Positions 18,588 through 29,571 are shown, counted from the first letter of the stretch. The stretch: DNA of 64,000 nucleotides from Bradyrhizobium sp. CB1650 (GCF_029761915.1 NZ_CP121695.1:8337501-8401500); one strand, 5' to 3'. Notes: generated by a model from the sequence alone, not told the origin. Numbers and translations: made by a program.

Positions 18588-19283
18588 GTGACCGTCGATC
18601 ATCCAATTTTTGCGCGCTGGCCGGCGCAGTATCCCGATCGGCTGCAACTCTTTTCCACCTCCACGCCCAACGGAGTGAAGGTCGGCATCATGCTTGAGGA
18701 AACGAGCCTTCCTTACGAGCCGCACCGGATCGACATCATGGCGAACGAAACCCACGATCCGGCCTTTCTCGCGCTCAACCCCAACGGAAAGATTCCCGCA
18801 ATCTACGACCCTGATGGGCCTAGCGGAACACCGCTCGCGCTGTTCGAATCGGGCGCGATCCTCCTCTACCTTGCCGACAAGACCGGACAATTCATCTCGG
18901 CCGATCCAAACACCCGCTATGAAACGATCCAGTGGGTGATGTGGCAGATGGGCGGAGTGGGACCAATGTTCGGCCAGGTCGGGTTCTTCAACAAATTTGC
19001 CGGTAAGGCCTATGAAGACAAGCGCCCGCGCGACCGCTACGCGACCGAATCAGCGCGGCTGCTCGGTGTCCTGGACCAACGGCTCGCGGGCCGGGACTGG
19101 GTGATGGGGGCCGACTACAGCATCGCCGACATTTCGCTGCTCGGCTGGGTGCGTAATTTGATCGGCTTCTACGAAGCACGCGATCTCGTCGGCTTCCACC
19201 GCTTTCTTCATGTGCAGGCGTGGCTCACCCGTGGCCTTGCGCGGCCGGCGGTGCAACGCGGGCTGCAAGTGACAGCTGGCTAG
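18588..19283 (+). CDS. Glutathione S-transferase (Nu-class / YfcG-like)
   Basis: 231 residues from GTG 18588, chosen because AGGAGG ends 5 bp upstream. Features of Nu-class GSTs: N-terminal TSTPNGVKVGIMLEE (the Asn/Thr that replaces catalytic Ser/Tyr), NPNGKIPAIYD (glutathione cis-Pro), LFESGAILLYLADKTG and a C-terminal all-helical domain with IADISLLGWV. It conjugates glutathione or reduces disulfides. It is in the plus-strand redox cluster between the MDR and PPOX genes. Confidence 0.88.
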   Translation: MTVDHPIFARWPAQYPDRLQLFSTSTPNGVKVGIMLEETSLPYEPHRIDIMANETHDPAFLALNPNGKIPAIYDPDGPSGTPLALFESGAILLYLADKTGQFISADPNTRYETIQWVMWQMGGVGPMFGQVGFFNKFAGKAYEDKRPRDRYATESARLLGVLDQRLAGRDWVMGADYSIADISLLGWVRNLIGFYEARDLVGFHRFLHVQAWLTRGLARPAVQRGLQVTAG

Positions 19284-19315
19284 AAGCGTTCGCGAAGAAC
19301 AAGGAGATGGTATCT

Positions 19316-19786
19316 ATGATTGAAATCACTGCCGACATGGAGGCAATCATCAAACAGGCGATATTGTCGTTTGTGGCGACAGTCAACGAGGATGGAACGC
19401 CAAATCTTTCCCCGAAGGCGTCTTTGACGGTGAGAAACGCCGTTCTTTACTTCGCCGACATCGCCTCGCCTCGGACGATATTGAACTTGAAGCGCAATTC
19501 CGCTGTCGAAATTAACGTAGTCGACATATTCCAGAGGCGCGGCTACCGATTCAAGGGCCGTGCGTTGATACTGCCGCCAGCAGATGGCGAGTCCTTGATG
19601 ATCGCCGACTGGGTTCGGGCAACGAATGGCCGAGAGTATCCTGTCGATCACGTTGTCAAAATCGAAACCACTTCAATCAGCCCGTTGCTATCTCCAGCCC
19701 ATGTCTTCGCCCGCCCTCCTCGAAGTCAGGACGAAATCAGGAGCACCTACTATCAAAAGTACAGTGTGAGGCCCATCGGAGCATAA
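19316..19786 (+). CDS. Pyridoxamine 5'-phosphate oxidase-family flavin protein
   Basis: 156 residues from ATG 19316, with AAGGAG 9 bp upstream (the ATG at 19307 is too close to it). The split-barrel FMN-binding fold is suggested by ILSFVATVNEDGTPNLSPKAS, VLYFADIASPRTILNLK and KGRALILPPADGE. Members reduce or degrade small flavin-linked substrates; the exact role is unknown. It ends the plus-strand cluster. A decayed duplicate lies at 13844-14120. Confidence 0.8.
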   Translation: MIEITADMEAIIKQAILSFVATVNEDGTPNLSPKASLTVRNAVLYFADIASPRTILNLKRNSAVEINVVDIFQRRGYRFKGRALILPPADGESLMIADWVRATNGREYPVDHVVKIETTSISPLLSPAHVFARPPRSQDEIRSTYYQKYSVRPIGA

Positions 19787-20544
19787 GTGGCGGCTCCGCA
19801 AAAAAGGCCGGTCGATACCCAGAGGTAGAAAGCCCGCGAAGATTCGAACCATTATCTCGACCGCCCGTGCGCAGCCTTATCGATGGCGGCCCCACGGTGA
19901 TGTGAGTTCGGGCGCGAGGCTGCTCGCTGTCTACTGCCTGGACATCAATGACAAGGCGCTTACCGCGCTCATCAAATGAGGAGCGAAGGTCTTTCGTCGT
20001 AGGGCGGAAGCGGTCCATGTCGTCGAATTTACCTGCGACGCCTCAATCGCGACGGTGGGAGCTTCCATGGGCGCGTTTACGAAGTTTCTTTCTTTACTTT
20101 CTACTGGACGTGCCAGGAAGAGCCTGCAGCTCCTCGGTGGCGTATCGAAACAATATGACCGTCCCGCGACCGAAGGAAAGTAACCCGTGGAGATCGTGAT
20201 CGGCGGCACAGGCATCATTAGCTCGAAGATCGTTCTACTCCAGCGGGCATGACATCGTCGCGGCGTCGTGGGCATCAACATCGTCACTGGAGATACCAAA
20301 GAGCCACGGCGGGCGCACAGGTGGTGATCGACGTCTGTCGTTGACGTGACCGCTTAGCTGTCGCCTACGGCGAATACTTCGCTCCGACCTGATCATGACT
20401 GCCTTGGTCGAGCTCGGCCGCGCTTATCTCATCCCAGTCCTGGCAGATTTCCTCACGCCAGCCTGGACCCAAGCAAATTGACTCCTCGCGGATCGAGCGC
20501 GGAGTCGCGGAACCTATTTGAGGAGCAAAATCGGCCCGGGGGCT
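19787..20544. other. Non-coding stretch with SDR/NmrA remnant
   Basis: No intact gene. At 20188-20250 (plus) a GTG with SD opens VEIVIGGTGIISSKIV, the start of an NAD(P)-binding Rossmann protein of the NmrA/SDR type. It stops after about 22 codons; downstream in other frames come pieces like GHDIVAA and AQVVIDV (to ~20345). The remnant is broken by several indels. The rest shows nothing I recognise. Confidence 0.5.
20188..20345 (+). pseudogene. SDR/NmrA-type NAD(P)-binding protein remnant
   Basis: The N-terminal dinucleotide-binding motif IGGTGIISSKIV is intact in one frame; the following beta-alpha pieces (GHDIVAA, INIVTG and QVVIDV) appear in two other frames. The pattern fits proteins that begin KIVVIGGTGLIGSKLV. 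It is broken by at least two indels and then lost. Confidence 0.55.
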
Positions 20545-20754
20545 CTAAGCGCCCCTGCCATCCTTCTTACCGAGCACGCAACGCCATGCTGCGAGGCGCT
20601 CGGTCGGATGCTGATTCATCCAGTCGGCAAGCTGCGGTGCGCCCATCAGGCAGGACTGCATCGAGATGTCGGCGAAGTTCGAGGTGGTGACGGTCTGCTC
20701 GTGGCAATTTACCGGAGAAGACAAGCTGCAGAGTACGGCGATGATCGCGATCAT
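20545..20754 (-). CDS. Small secreted protein
   Basis: 69 residues from the ATG at 20754. The N-terminus IIAVLCSLSSPVNCHEQ is a short signal peptide; the mature part has three Cys (C at CLMG, CVLG plus the pre-cleavage one) and a Trp-rich end. The start overlaps the stop of the upstream gene (ATGA), so the pair is an operon. I recognise no family; a periplasmic role is inferred from the signal. Confidence 0.5.
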   Translation of the reverse strand: MIAIIAVLCSLSSPVNCHEQTVTTSNFADISMQSCLMGAPQLADWMNQHPTERLAAWRCVLGKKDGRGA

Positions 20755-20939
20755 GATGCGCCCCCATCGCCGTGATCGATGTCTGCGCCCACGCGCATGT
20801 GGCTTGCGAATGCATTGTCCGGCTGGTCGCAGGCGCATTCAGACGGCGGGAAGACGCTGTCATAGATCGCTCGAGCTTCTCGAACAAGGCGAGCTCGCTC
20901 TCGCTCCGACTTTGGTGCAAATCGAATGATCTCACCCAT
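20751..20939 (-). CDS. Small hypothetical protein (MGEIIRF family)
   Basis: 62 residues: MGEIIRFAPKSERERARLVREARAIYDSVFPP. I recognise this as a recurring small rhizobial protein, but without known function. It has a charged amphipathic helix of about 25 residues and an acidic, Gly-rich tail. It overlaps the following secreted-protein gene by 4 bases, so both are translated together. Confidence 0.55.
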   Translation of the reverse strand: MGEIIRFAPKSERERARLVREARAIYDSVFPPSECACDQPDNAFASHMRVGADIDHGDGGAS

Positions 20940-21087
20940 GTTTCACTCCTATCACAGTACATTGTCGTACCATTTAGCGATTTAGGTTCGTTGACGTCGA
21001 TTTGAGCACCGGCGCAGTAGCAAACGAGGGGGTAAGAACAAGTAACGGATCGGATGTTGTAGACGTCAGTCGTTTGGCCCGGTCGAG

Positions 21088-22323
<1,236 letters not shown>

Positions 22324-22414
22324 GGCGATCTCAAACCATATCCAGGTGGTTGTAAACGGGAATACGATCATCTGCGGCCCAGCGCCCATTGTCATTGTCA
22401 GAGAACAGTGAGGG

Positions 22415-22723
22415 TCAACCGCCGCATTTCGGCGCCAACAGATCGTTGAAAATATTGATCACGGAATCGAGCGCAGTTAACACCCTCGCGCCGTCGACGC
22501 CGCCAGCCGCGGCTTGCCGCAGCATCGCGGACTGATAGAATGAGGCGAGGTAGACGCGGCAAGCCTCGTCTTTGTCGGCCGCATTGGCGGGTTTGCTGTG
22601 CACCGTCGCCAAAGCCGCGCGAGCGGCGTTAACATCCTTGTTTAAGTTGGACTCTGCGGCAGGCCCGGCATTAGTAGATGCAATGATCAGAGCCGAGGCG
22701 ACGAGAACAGTGATTCTTCTCAT
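22415..22723 (-). CDS. Small exported protein
   Basis: 102 residues from the ATG at 22723, with a GGAG about 10 bp upstream. [25 protein letters not shown] is a classical signal peptide cleaved near AGPA-AES. The mature protein has two Cys (CRVY and the C-terminal KCGG) and a long helical middle. I do not recognise the family. It lies between the variant clpX and a decayed LysR gene. Confidence 0.55.
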   Translation of the reverse strand: MRRITVLVASALIIASTNAGPAAESNLNKDVNAARAALATVHSKPANAADKDEACRVYLASFYQSAMLRQAAAGGVDGARVLTALDSVINIFNDLLAPKCGG

Positions 22724-23309
22724 GATCAGGCTCCAGAATGGCAGGTGTTGCGAGGGACTTACATTTCGGCCGGGCGATAACGCATCCAGGTCTTTCTTTG
22801 ATCTCCGTTGCGCCAAGCCTAAGGCGATTGTCACGAGCGGCTCAATTGAGCGCCGGTTGAGCTCGGGCACCCAAAACGGCGCGGGACGACGATCCGAAGG
22901 TTTAATGCACTCGAACAAATCGTAGAGTTCGTCCGCTTCGACATCCTGCGACTGCTTTCCTTCCGGCGGACGCCCACAATCCATGCGGGATTTGCTTCGC
23001 AATCAGGCTCGCACCTTCGCGCGAAACCGATTTTCGGCCCGTACACGATGAGCGGGCGATGCTAGGTTCCATATTTTCGATGAGGCCGGTTGAAAGAAAA
23101 ACTATATTTCGTCTTGGAGTTGCCAGCCGACCGTCGCTGGGAGAGCTGAGGCACGCCTTCCCGCGGGGAGAGGGCGCACTCGTCGATGAGGATCGGCTCG
23201 ACGGAACTTTCGGATCAGATTCGTGACGCGGATTTTCGCCCTTAAGCCGCGGTCGCCGTGGTGAGTACGGCGGGCAAATCCCTCATTCTTGCCAAAATGA
23301 AGAAGGGTC
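22724..23309. other. Non-coding stretch
   Basis: No supported gene. A minus-strand frame is open from 23002 through the exported protein but its upstream part has no ribosome site or recognisable domain. No repeats stand out. Confidence 0.35.
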
Positions 23310-23732
23310 AATCATACAGCTTCCGAGGGTACTGTGGCCCCTCCGGACTACCTACGAGAGCGCGGCGCGCCCGACACGCTCTCGGACCTCGCGCACCACT
23401 CGGTGATCGTTAGTCCGGCGCACTCATCGCCGACCTTCTCCTTACGCAAAGACGGCCGTATCACCTCCGAGCGCGTTGAGAGTCAGCTCGCGATCACCAC
23501 CAGCGAAGGAGCCACAGCAAGCGCCGTCGCCGGGCTAGGGATTGCCGCGTCGGGCGAAATCAGCGTGCGGGCAGAGCTGGAGACTGGGCAGCTCGTGCGG
23601 GTGCTGCCTGAATGGGATTTCGGCTCGATAGAACTGAATGCGCTTTTCGTGAGGGGAAAGACCATAAAGCCTGCCGCAGGGCATTTGCCAATTTCCTCGT
23701 CAGGGAGCTCCGCCCACCTCGCTGCGCACTAG
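23310..23732 (+). pseudogene. LysR-type regulator, C-terminal remnant
   Basis: The frame reads VAPPDYLRERGAPDTLSDLAHH, then LAITTSEGATASAVAGLGIAA and TGQLVRVLPEWDF, all parts of the C-terminal LysR substrate-binding domain (about 130 residues). The HTH and first half are absent, and there is no start codon with a ribosome site. It precedes an intact LysR gene by 160 bp but is a different subfamily. Confidence 0.7.
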
Positions 23733-23890
23733 CCCGGCTCTCAGAGCCTCCAGAAAGCGTGTCCGTGCGTCCAAACCAATAGACTGAGCCGTTCCAACGT
23801 GTGCATGCAAGTGGCATCCATATGCCGTCATTTCGGCGGCCCCCCGTCACGGCGTCAAGTGCATAGACAGGAGCAAGTTATCGGAGACCC

Positions 23891-24907
23891 ATGGAGCTTC
23901 ATCAAGTTCGCTATTTCCTCGCGGTCGCGTCCACGCTTAACTTCACCCGCGCGGCCGAGCAGTGCAATGTAACACAGCCCGCTTTGACCAAGGGGATCCA
24001 GAAGCTGGAGCAGGCACTTGGGGGCCCGTTAATTTATCGTGAGCGCCAGCTGACGCAGCTCACCGACCTCGGGAAGGAGGTTCTTCCGATGCTGGCGCGC
24101 ACACTGGCCTCGGCAGAAACGGCACGTCGCAGAGCTAAAGAATTTCAACGCAAGGAGATCGCGCCACTCAAGATCGGCCTCGCCCCCTCTATCTCGGCTT
24201 CGCTCATTGTCGATCTGATTACTGAGATTGCAAAGTTCGTCGCAGGACTTAACGTCGAGCTGCGCGAGGGCACGGCGGAGAAGCTCATCGACCTGCTGCT
24301 TGAGGGGGAAATCAGCGCCGCAATCGTCGGGGACGTGCAGGACATACCCGCCCGCATCGACGACTGGTTGCTCTTCGAAGAGCGCTACGTCGCGGTTCTG
24401 GCGCCGACACACCAGCTCGCAAATCGCCCCTCGATCGGAATTGACGACCTCCGCGAGACCGTCTTGCTGGAACGCGTCGGATGCGACGTCGCCCCAAAGA
24501 TTCAACGGTCGTATTTCCCCAAGGAACCGCCGCATCTGGGCCACTGCAGCGGTCACGACTTGCACCTTCAGTACATGGCCGCAGCTGGCTTCGGCGTGAT
24601 ACTCGCGCCCGAGCACATGCCACGCCTTCCGACGCTAAAGACCATTCCGCTCGAGGGGGACCCGATTTCGCGGGAGGTGCGGCTGCTGGCCGTGCAGGGG
24701 CGCCGCTACTCGCCGGCGCTGGACGCTTTTATCAAAGTCGCGCGGTTTCGAGACTGGTCGATCGAAGTCCCCCAGAAGGACGAAAGGCTCCCGGAGATGG
24801 CGAGCGCGCCCGCGCCGGCGAGCTCGCAGAGGGCGAGCGGCTTCCAGCGCATCGATGCCACGGCCCGAGGGCTTACGCGGTGCAAACGAGCTAAGACGCT
24901 CGCCTGA
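23891..24907 (+). CDS. LysR-family transcriptional regulator
   Basis: 338 residues. The N-terminal wHTH is exact: MELHQVRYFLAVASTLNFTRAAEQCNVTQPALTKGIQKLE. The C-terminal substrate-binding domain covers residues ~90-290. The last ~40 residues are Ala/Ser-rich and look like a tail extension. LysR proteins bind as tetramers and sense a small coinducer. No target is adjacent except possibly the pseudogenised LysR region upstream and the AraC gene downstream. Whether it binds the 37-bp elements described at 41-57 kb is unknown. Confidence 0.88.
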   Translation: MELHQVRYFLAVASTLNFTRAAEQCNVTQPALTKGIQKLEQALGGPLIYRERQLTQLTDLGKEVLPMLARTLASAETARRRAKEFQRKEIAPLKIGLAPSISASLIVDLITEIAKFVAGLNVELREGTAEKLIDLLLEGEISAAIVGDVQDIPARIDDWLLFEERYVAVLAPTHQLANRPSIGIDDLRETVLLERVGCDVAPKIQRSYFPKEPPHLGHCSGHDLHLQYMAAAGFGVILAPEHMPRLPTLKTIPLEGDPISREVRLLAVQGRRYSPALDAFIKVARFRDWSIEVPQKDERLPEMASAPAPASSQRASGFQRIDATARGLTRCKRAKTLA

Positions 24908-25152
24908 ATCCGCACCGAGCCTCGACTGGATGCGCGATACAGCCGTGGCGTCAACTCGTTGAAGGTCGGGATTCCGCAGAATTCGTTCTACGAGATGCCG
25001 GAGTCACCTCCACGAGCAGCGCGCCGCCTGAGATGTCGACGCTTAGCTCGCGCCCGACCCGAGAGGGCACTGAGTTGATCGAGCTCGGGTGTCATCACAA
25101 GGCCGCTATGAGCTCGCCGGCGGCGGCGCCAACGCTCTTGCGGACGAAATTC

Positions 25153-26163
25153 TCACGCGGCATCGGATTGCTCAATCGCATCTTCAGTTGGAGCAGCCCT
25201 TGAGGACCGTGCGCTCTGCGCTTTGGAGCGGTATTCTGAAGGGTCGCTGCCGTAGTACCGACGAAAACTGCGCGTAAAGCTGCTCCGGCTCCGGTAGCCG
25301 ACGTTTAGGGCGACCTGGTCGATCGATAGCGCGTTGGCTGAGAGCAGGTCAGCAGCGAGGCGCATCCTAAGGCGGCGCAGGAGTGACATGGGCGCCTCAC
25401 CGAAGGCAGTTGAGAACCGCGCCATGAAAGCTGAGCGGCTGAGACCGACGGCGTGGGATAGACTTTGTACGGTGTGCGGAAAGGAGGGGCGCGAGGCCAT
25501 CTCGGCGAAAGCTCGTGCGATCGGCGGGTCGCTTAAGATCGCGAAGCGCTCGACCCACGCTTTCGTCGAGACTAGGCAACGTCGAAGCAGCGCGAGCAAC
25601 ACGAGCTTCAGCAGCGACGCCGACATTGGCCCCACACCGACGTCCTGGGTCGCGAGCTCGGCTATTGCGCAGGCTATCACCTGGTCGAGTTGGTCATGTA
25701 CGTCGAACGTCTCGACAATGGGCGTTGCAAGGGATGCGAACAAGTCCAGTGCTGGGCCGTAGGTGGCTCGAAACATGCCGCACGCAAGCACCAGTGTCGG
25801 CTCGCCATCGCCGATGGTGTGCCGGTACGACGAGCCGGGCACGAAGAGGCAGTCGCCGCCCTTGCCGACCTTCCGTAGTGCGGTCGGGCGCTCCGTGGCG
25901 ACAATTGTCATTGCTCGTCCAGGCGGGACTATCACCAGTGTATGCGGCGTCAGGCGGATGGGCGTTTCACCATCAAGGAGAATGAACCCGACGCCTCGAA
26001 GACAGTAGTGGATGGTGGTGGCATCCGCGCAGGCGACGGAAAGGTGAGCCCCCGTCGCAAGCACGCATTGCGATAGCCTGACGAAGGTGACGTCCAATGT
26101 GGTCATCAACTTGTCGAGGTCTTGTCGCGATATACGCCAGAATGGCTCACCTGCCACGTCCAA
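25153..26163 (-). CDS. AraC-family regulator
   Basis: 336 residues from TTG 26163; an ATG at 26106 (MTTLDVTF) is possible but the upstream DLDKLM looks part of the protein. N-terminal cupin-like sensor (IHYCLRGVGFILLDG...LVIVPPGRAMTIV) and C-terminal double HTH (TVQSLSHAVGLSRSAFMARF and IDQVALNVGYRSRSSFTRSFR). It is a paralog in architecture of the AraC gene at 12.8 kb. No intact gene is adjacent, so its target is unknown. Confidence 0.85.
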   Translation of the reverse strand: MDVAGEPFWRISRQDLDKLMTTLDVTFVRLSQCVLATGAHLSVACADATTIHYCLRGVGFILLDGETPIRLTPHTLVIVPPGRAMTIVATERPTALRKVGKGGDCLFVPGSSYRHTIGDGEPTLVLACGMFRATYGPALDLFASLATPIVETFDVHDQLDQVIACAIAELATQDVGVGPMSASLLKLVLLALLRRCLVSTKAWVERFAILSDPPIARAFAEMASRPSFPHTVQSLSHAVGLSRSAFMARFSTAFGEAPMSLLRRLRMRLAADLLSANALSIDQVALNVGYRSRSSFTRSFRRYYGSDPSEYRSKAQSARSSRAAPTEDAIEQSDAA

Positions 26164-27197
26164 AACGCCTCTATGTTGCTCAGGTTCATGAGCTCAACGC
26201 GGGCGGCGAGAGGACGCATCTCGCAAGCAGCCAATCTCGCAACCGAGCGAAGGGTCCTTCCGCGCCTTAACCTGATCTGGGATTTTGATTGGTTCGGTCT
26301 TCGTTGCCTCCGACTAAACACGCAGGACAAATAGCCACTTGCGGCTGACCCAGTAGTGGCGACAGCCGAATTAGATATATTCAGCTGTAACATGAATGAG
26401 CCCGCTGAGCGTCTCAATGACTTGGGAAACTTTATGAATTCGCGTGAACGCTCGCCGGCGCGCGTCAGGAAGCCCCGAGCCGCCATCGCACAGCTGGCTT
26501 CGTCACGGACCGATCGTACGCACGGGTGTCGGACGCGCAGGTCGTGATGTGACCGCGGACTGCTCGACCCCCTCGCAACTCGTATGCGACGAACCGTAAG
26601 GCGAGCAGGATAGGCACGTTCCAGATCAAAAGCCGCGCGCGGGTGAGTATTACCGCGGTTCAAGCCGCGCACTTGTCGCGATCTCGTCGTTTCGGTCGCG
26701 ATCGTCACGCCGAAGCCAATCCGGGCCGATTGGGTGCTTCCCTACCTGTTTCCCCGCGAAGCGCTGGAGCCGGATCCAGGCTCGAGCTGGAAGGAGTGCT
26801 CGCGCATGACGATTCGAAGCAACCCAACGGGAAAGAGTGATCGCGAATTGCCCTTTTTATGTTCCTACGCCACGCCCACAGGCCTCTTGGACGATATCTC
26901 ACGCCTATCGAATGCATGTCCAAAAGGAATTTCTCATTTTGTCCGCTGTATCCGATCTTTCGGTGTGGCGGGCGGTCGAGCGCACGCGGCCGTCCCGTTA
27001 AGGACTGAAACTATCGCGCGATTCGCCGTGACGCGCGCGGCCAGCGAAGGATGCGCGATGAAAGTACCAATGTAGGCCCGGCTGTAGCCGCGCGGATCTC
27101 GTCTGCTAGGCGCACCACCCGCCTCGACTCGGAGACGATCTCAACGATTTCGCGCAGCCGCGCCACCTCTGATCCCGATAAAAAAAGGATGTTCGTA
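26164..27197. other. About 1 kb without a supported gene
   Basis: Open frames here lack ribosome sites and recognisable domains. Bases ~26840-26985 resemble bases ~27895-28095 (shared pieces gatcgcgaa...gcccctt...atgt...ctacgcc, and later aatgcatg.ccaaa.gga), suggesting a decayed duplication on both sides of the cytochrome c gene. Confidence 0.4.
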
Positions 27198-27575
27198 ATG
27201 AACAGCGCAGGAACACTTCGTGCGATTCTCGCGGCGCTCTTGTTTGCGGGAGCCGCCGCCAATCCGGGCCACGCGCAGGACGCCGCGCACGGAAAGACCA
27301 TCTTCCAAGCTTGCGCAACGTGCCACGCTACGGATCAGGCCAATCGTGTGGGGCCTGGCCTGGGAGGAATCGTCGGCAGAAAGGCGGGTACGGCTCCCGG
27401 GTTCCCCTACAGTGACGCGATGAAGAAGTCCGATATTGTCTGGGATACGAAGATCCTCGATGCGTATTTGGAATCGCCCCAGAAGGTAGTTCCCGGAAAC
27501 AAGATGCCCTACGCAGGGCTGAAGAACCCGACGGACCGGGCTGACCTCGATGCCTATCTTGCGACGTTGAAGTAG
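27198..27575 (+). CDS. Class I cytochrome c (periplasmic)
   Basis: 125 residues from ATG 27198, with AAAGG upstream. A cleavable signal peptide ends near GHAQD. The haem motif CATCH follows (residue ~37), and the axial Met is in NKMPYAGL near the C-terminus; the spacing fits a c2/c552-type mono-haem protein. It carries electrons in the periplasm, possibly to the oxidases of this region, though none is adjacent. Confidence 0.88.
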   Translation: MNSAGTLRAILAALLFAGAAANPGHAQDAAHGKTIFQACATCHATDQANRVGPGLGGIVGRKAGTAPGFPYSDAMKKSDIVWDTKILDAYLESPQKVVPGNKMPYAGLKNPTDRADLDAYLATLK

Positions 27576-28156
27576 CGGATCGTTGGGCGAGACCTTGGCA
27601 GGGCACAGCCCAGTTGAACGTCTAAGCATCTTTTTACTGCCGCCTCGTCTGCGCAGGCAGCCGAATTGCCTGATCCCGTGTCTGATGAGCGAACGTGGAA
27701 AGAAAAATCCGGAACAAGCGGCCTGAGCCGCTTTGAAATGCCCTCGGCGACGGTGGCCTCGCAGTGGCCTACCACAAAGTCGAAGACAGGCGCATCGTTC
27801 TGCTCCGCACCCGCAGGAGCTGAATGGCCTGGGACACACATTACGATAGGCGGGTGGCGTTTTCGAAGCCTTGCGAGTCGATCGGGGAGCCAGTGATCGC
27901 GAAGCGCCCCTTCATGTGTTTCTACGCCGCCCTACACCGCGAGTATGGCGCACTTCTCGATGGCTAATCGATAAGGGCAAGATGCACGCGTGTCCTAGGC
28001 GACTATTTCCCTTAATCATGAAATGCATGCCCAAAGGATATTTCCAATTTCGCCGGCACCGTCCGATGTTGAGATCCGCTACGCAGGCCGAACAAGCACG
28101 GAGGCTCGACAAGGCTCCAAGACGTTGCGCCTCGCCGCGCGAGCAGTAAAGGGCCG
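27576..28156. other. Non-coding stretch with possible toxin fragment
   Basis: No intact gene. At ~27765-27825 (plus) a short frame AYHKVEDRRIVLLRTRRS resembles the end of RelE/ParE-type toxins, but it is too short to be sure. Confidence 0.3.
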
Positions 28157-28231
28157 GATCACTCTGCCAAGCGCATTCACGAACTCTTCCCCTGGAACTG
28201 GCGTCCGCAGAACGTCGCTCACGCTGCTTAA
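28157..28231 (+). pseudogene. IS66 transposase TnpC tail (copy 1)
   Basis: DHSAKRIHELFPWNW then RPQNVAHAA and TAA at 28229-28231. It is the last ~24 residues of IS66-type TnpC (usual DHP.NRIDELLPWNW). The rest of the gene is not visible. Confidence 0.75.
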
Positions 28232-28374
28232 GCCCAATCAACTGTCCGGCAAAGATGACGAATGCCTACTTCAAGCAAGCTTTCAGAGATGCTTCGTCTC
28301 CACGACTCGCATGGCGGCGGTGAATCGCGGTCGCAGTGCGACGCCGCTTGATCCGCCGCAGCGCACGGAGCAGA

Positions 28375-28662
28375 TCAAAACTCAAGGTCGACGTCTTTCG
28401 CGACCTGGCCTTTGCGACGGATGAGTCTCGTGCCGAAGTCGTCTTCGAGCACTACCGCCGCTAGCGCGTACTCGATAAGCTCGGTGTCGGACGATATGCC
28501 GGATTTTTTCTTCGCAGCTGCCACCAGATCTTGGCAAACGCGGCCGCCGATCCGACGGTTTTCGCCACCGAGCAGACCAAGTTTCCGTGCCGTTTCCAAA
28601 ACCGTACGCCGCCTGACGTTCGGCTGTACCGGTATGTTTGGACTGTCGCGGGTCGACTTCAA
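28375..28662 (-). CDS. RHH/VapB-like antitoxin, orphan
   Basis: 95 residues starting at TTG 28662, with AGGAG 11 bp upstream. The C-terminal half (ELIEYALAAVVLEDDFGTRLIRRKG...DVDLEF) matches small antitoxins of the VapB/Arc-type and the helix-turn region VCQDLVAAAKKKSGISSDT fits a ribbon-helix-helix DNA-binding part. The matching toxin is not directly downstream; only a VapC-like N-terminal scrap lies at 29120-29204. It may be a solitary antitoxin or a transcription regulator. Confidence 0.6.
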   Translation of the reverse strand: MKSTRDSPNIPVQPNVRRRTVLETARKLGLLGGENRRIGGRVCQDLVAAAKKKSGISSDTELIEYALAAVVLEDDFGTRLIRRKGQVAKDVDLEF

Positions 28663-28950
28663 AATGATAAATCTCCTGCTTGGAAAATAGAGATTTGGTC
28701 AACGGGTTCAACGTCACTATGGCCCAAAAGACGTCAATCTTTTCCGGCCTGATGAAAAATGCCGAACCCACGGGTGAAGGACGAGCTTGCGGGATCACCT
28801 CAAAGCACTCCGATCGGAGGCACGATCACAGCTATCCGGCTCGGATTGATTCAAACCTGACTCCAAGGAAACCACTAACCCCGGACTGAACATCAAAACC
28901 ATCTTGCGGCGAACCCAGACCAAACGGAAACGACAGATCCAGCCAAGGGT

Positions 28951-29043
28951 CTTCACCGCATGCGTACGGATCACCCTGCCACGCGCATTGACGAACTACT
29001 GCCTTGGAATTGGCAGCCCCAAAGCGTCGCTCACGCCGCTTAA
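28951..29043 (+). pseudogene. IS66 transposase TnpC tail (copy 2)
   Basis: LHRMRTDHPATRIDELLPWNW then QPQSVAHAA and TAA at 29041-29043. It is the same C-terminal block as the copy at 28157, with 18 of 24 residues shared, and in the same direction. It ends next to a PIN-domain scrap on the minus strand, so an IS66 may have inserted into a vapC gene. Confidence 0.75.
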
Positions 29044-29114
29044 GCGCGATCAGCCTTGCCAAAAAACGGCGTAGCCGGGGCGGTCGTTGGACGCGCACAA
29101 AAGCACCAGGGGGA

Positions 29115-29204
29115 TCACCGACAGATTGACCTGCCGCGCCAATGGCAGGTGGGATCGTCGCCCACCAGATAGCGCATGATGAGACTAGTATCGATTGCGA
29201 GCAT
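29115..29204 (-). pseudogene. VapC-like PIN toxin, N-terminal scrap
   Basis: The ATG at 29204 opens MLAIDTSLIMRYLVGDDPT, the typical PIN N-terminus with the first catalytic Asp (IDTS). It becomes nonsense after DDPT; the frame after one shift continues LARQVNLSVIPLVLL. It overlaps the end of the HigA-like gene. Confidence 0.65.
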
Positions 29205-29571
29205 GCCGCCGTTTCGCCTCCGCGGCGATCCCCGCCTCCATATCCGCGATCGACTTTGCTGGCCCCTTATATGGCAGGGACCCGAATACGCCTTTTGGTT
29301 GGACATGCAGTTCAACACCAAGAGAACCAAGTACTTTTATAACGGTGCTGAACTCAGGATGTCCCTCTGGACTAAGGGCCTTATAAAGGTTTTCGCGTGA
29401 AAGACCTGTATCCTTAGCAAGAGCGGACATACCGCGCGCGCGGGCAACAATGCCGATAGCGTCGGTGACGAAGCCTGGATCATTGGTTTCAAAGGCTTCG
29501 CTTAGGTAAGCGACGATCGCCTCAGGACTGTCCAGATACTCGGATGCGTCAAATGGTCTAGTTTTGGCCAT
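29185..29571 (-). CDS. HigA-like addiction module antidote, orphan
   Basis: 128 residues from the ATG at 29571. The start KTRPFDASEYLDSPEAIVAYLSEAFE and the HTH block GMSALAKDTGLSRENLYKALSPEGHPEFSTVIKVLGSLGVEL match the addiction-module antidote family (COG3636). In that family the killer gene lies directly upstream; here the region upstream holds the end of a RES-domain gene, so the toxin partner is missing. It may cross-neutralise another toxin or act as a repressor. Confidence 0.75.
   Translation of the reverse strand: MAKTRPFDASEYLDSPEAIVAYLSEAFETNDPGFVTDAIGIVARARGMSALAKDTGLSRENLYKALSPEGHPEFSTVIKVLGSLGVELHVQPKGVFGSLPYKGPAKSIADMEAGIAAEAKRRHARNRY

Noticed and set aside
27765..27825. RelE/ParE toxin tail
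   Set aside because: Only about 18 residues match a loose pattern and no start or antitoxin lies next to it.
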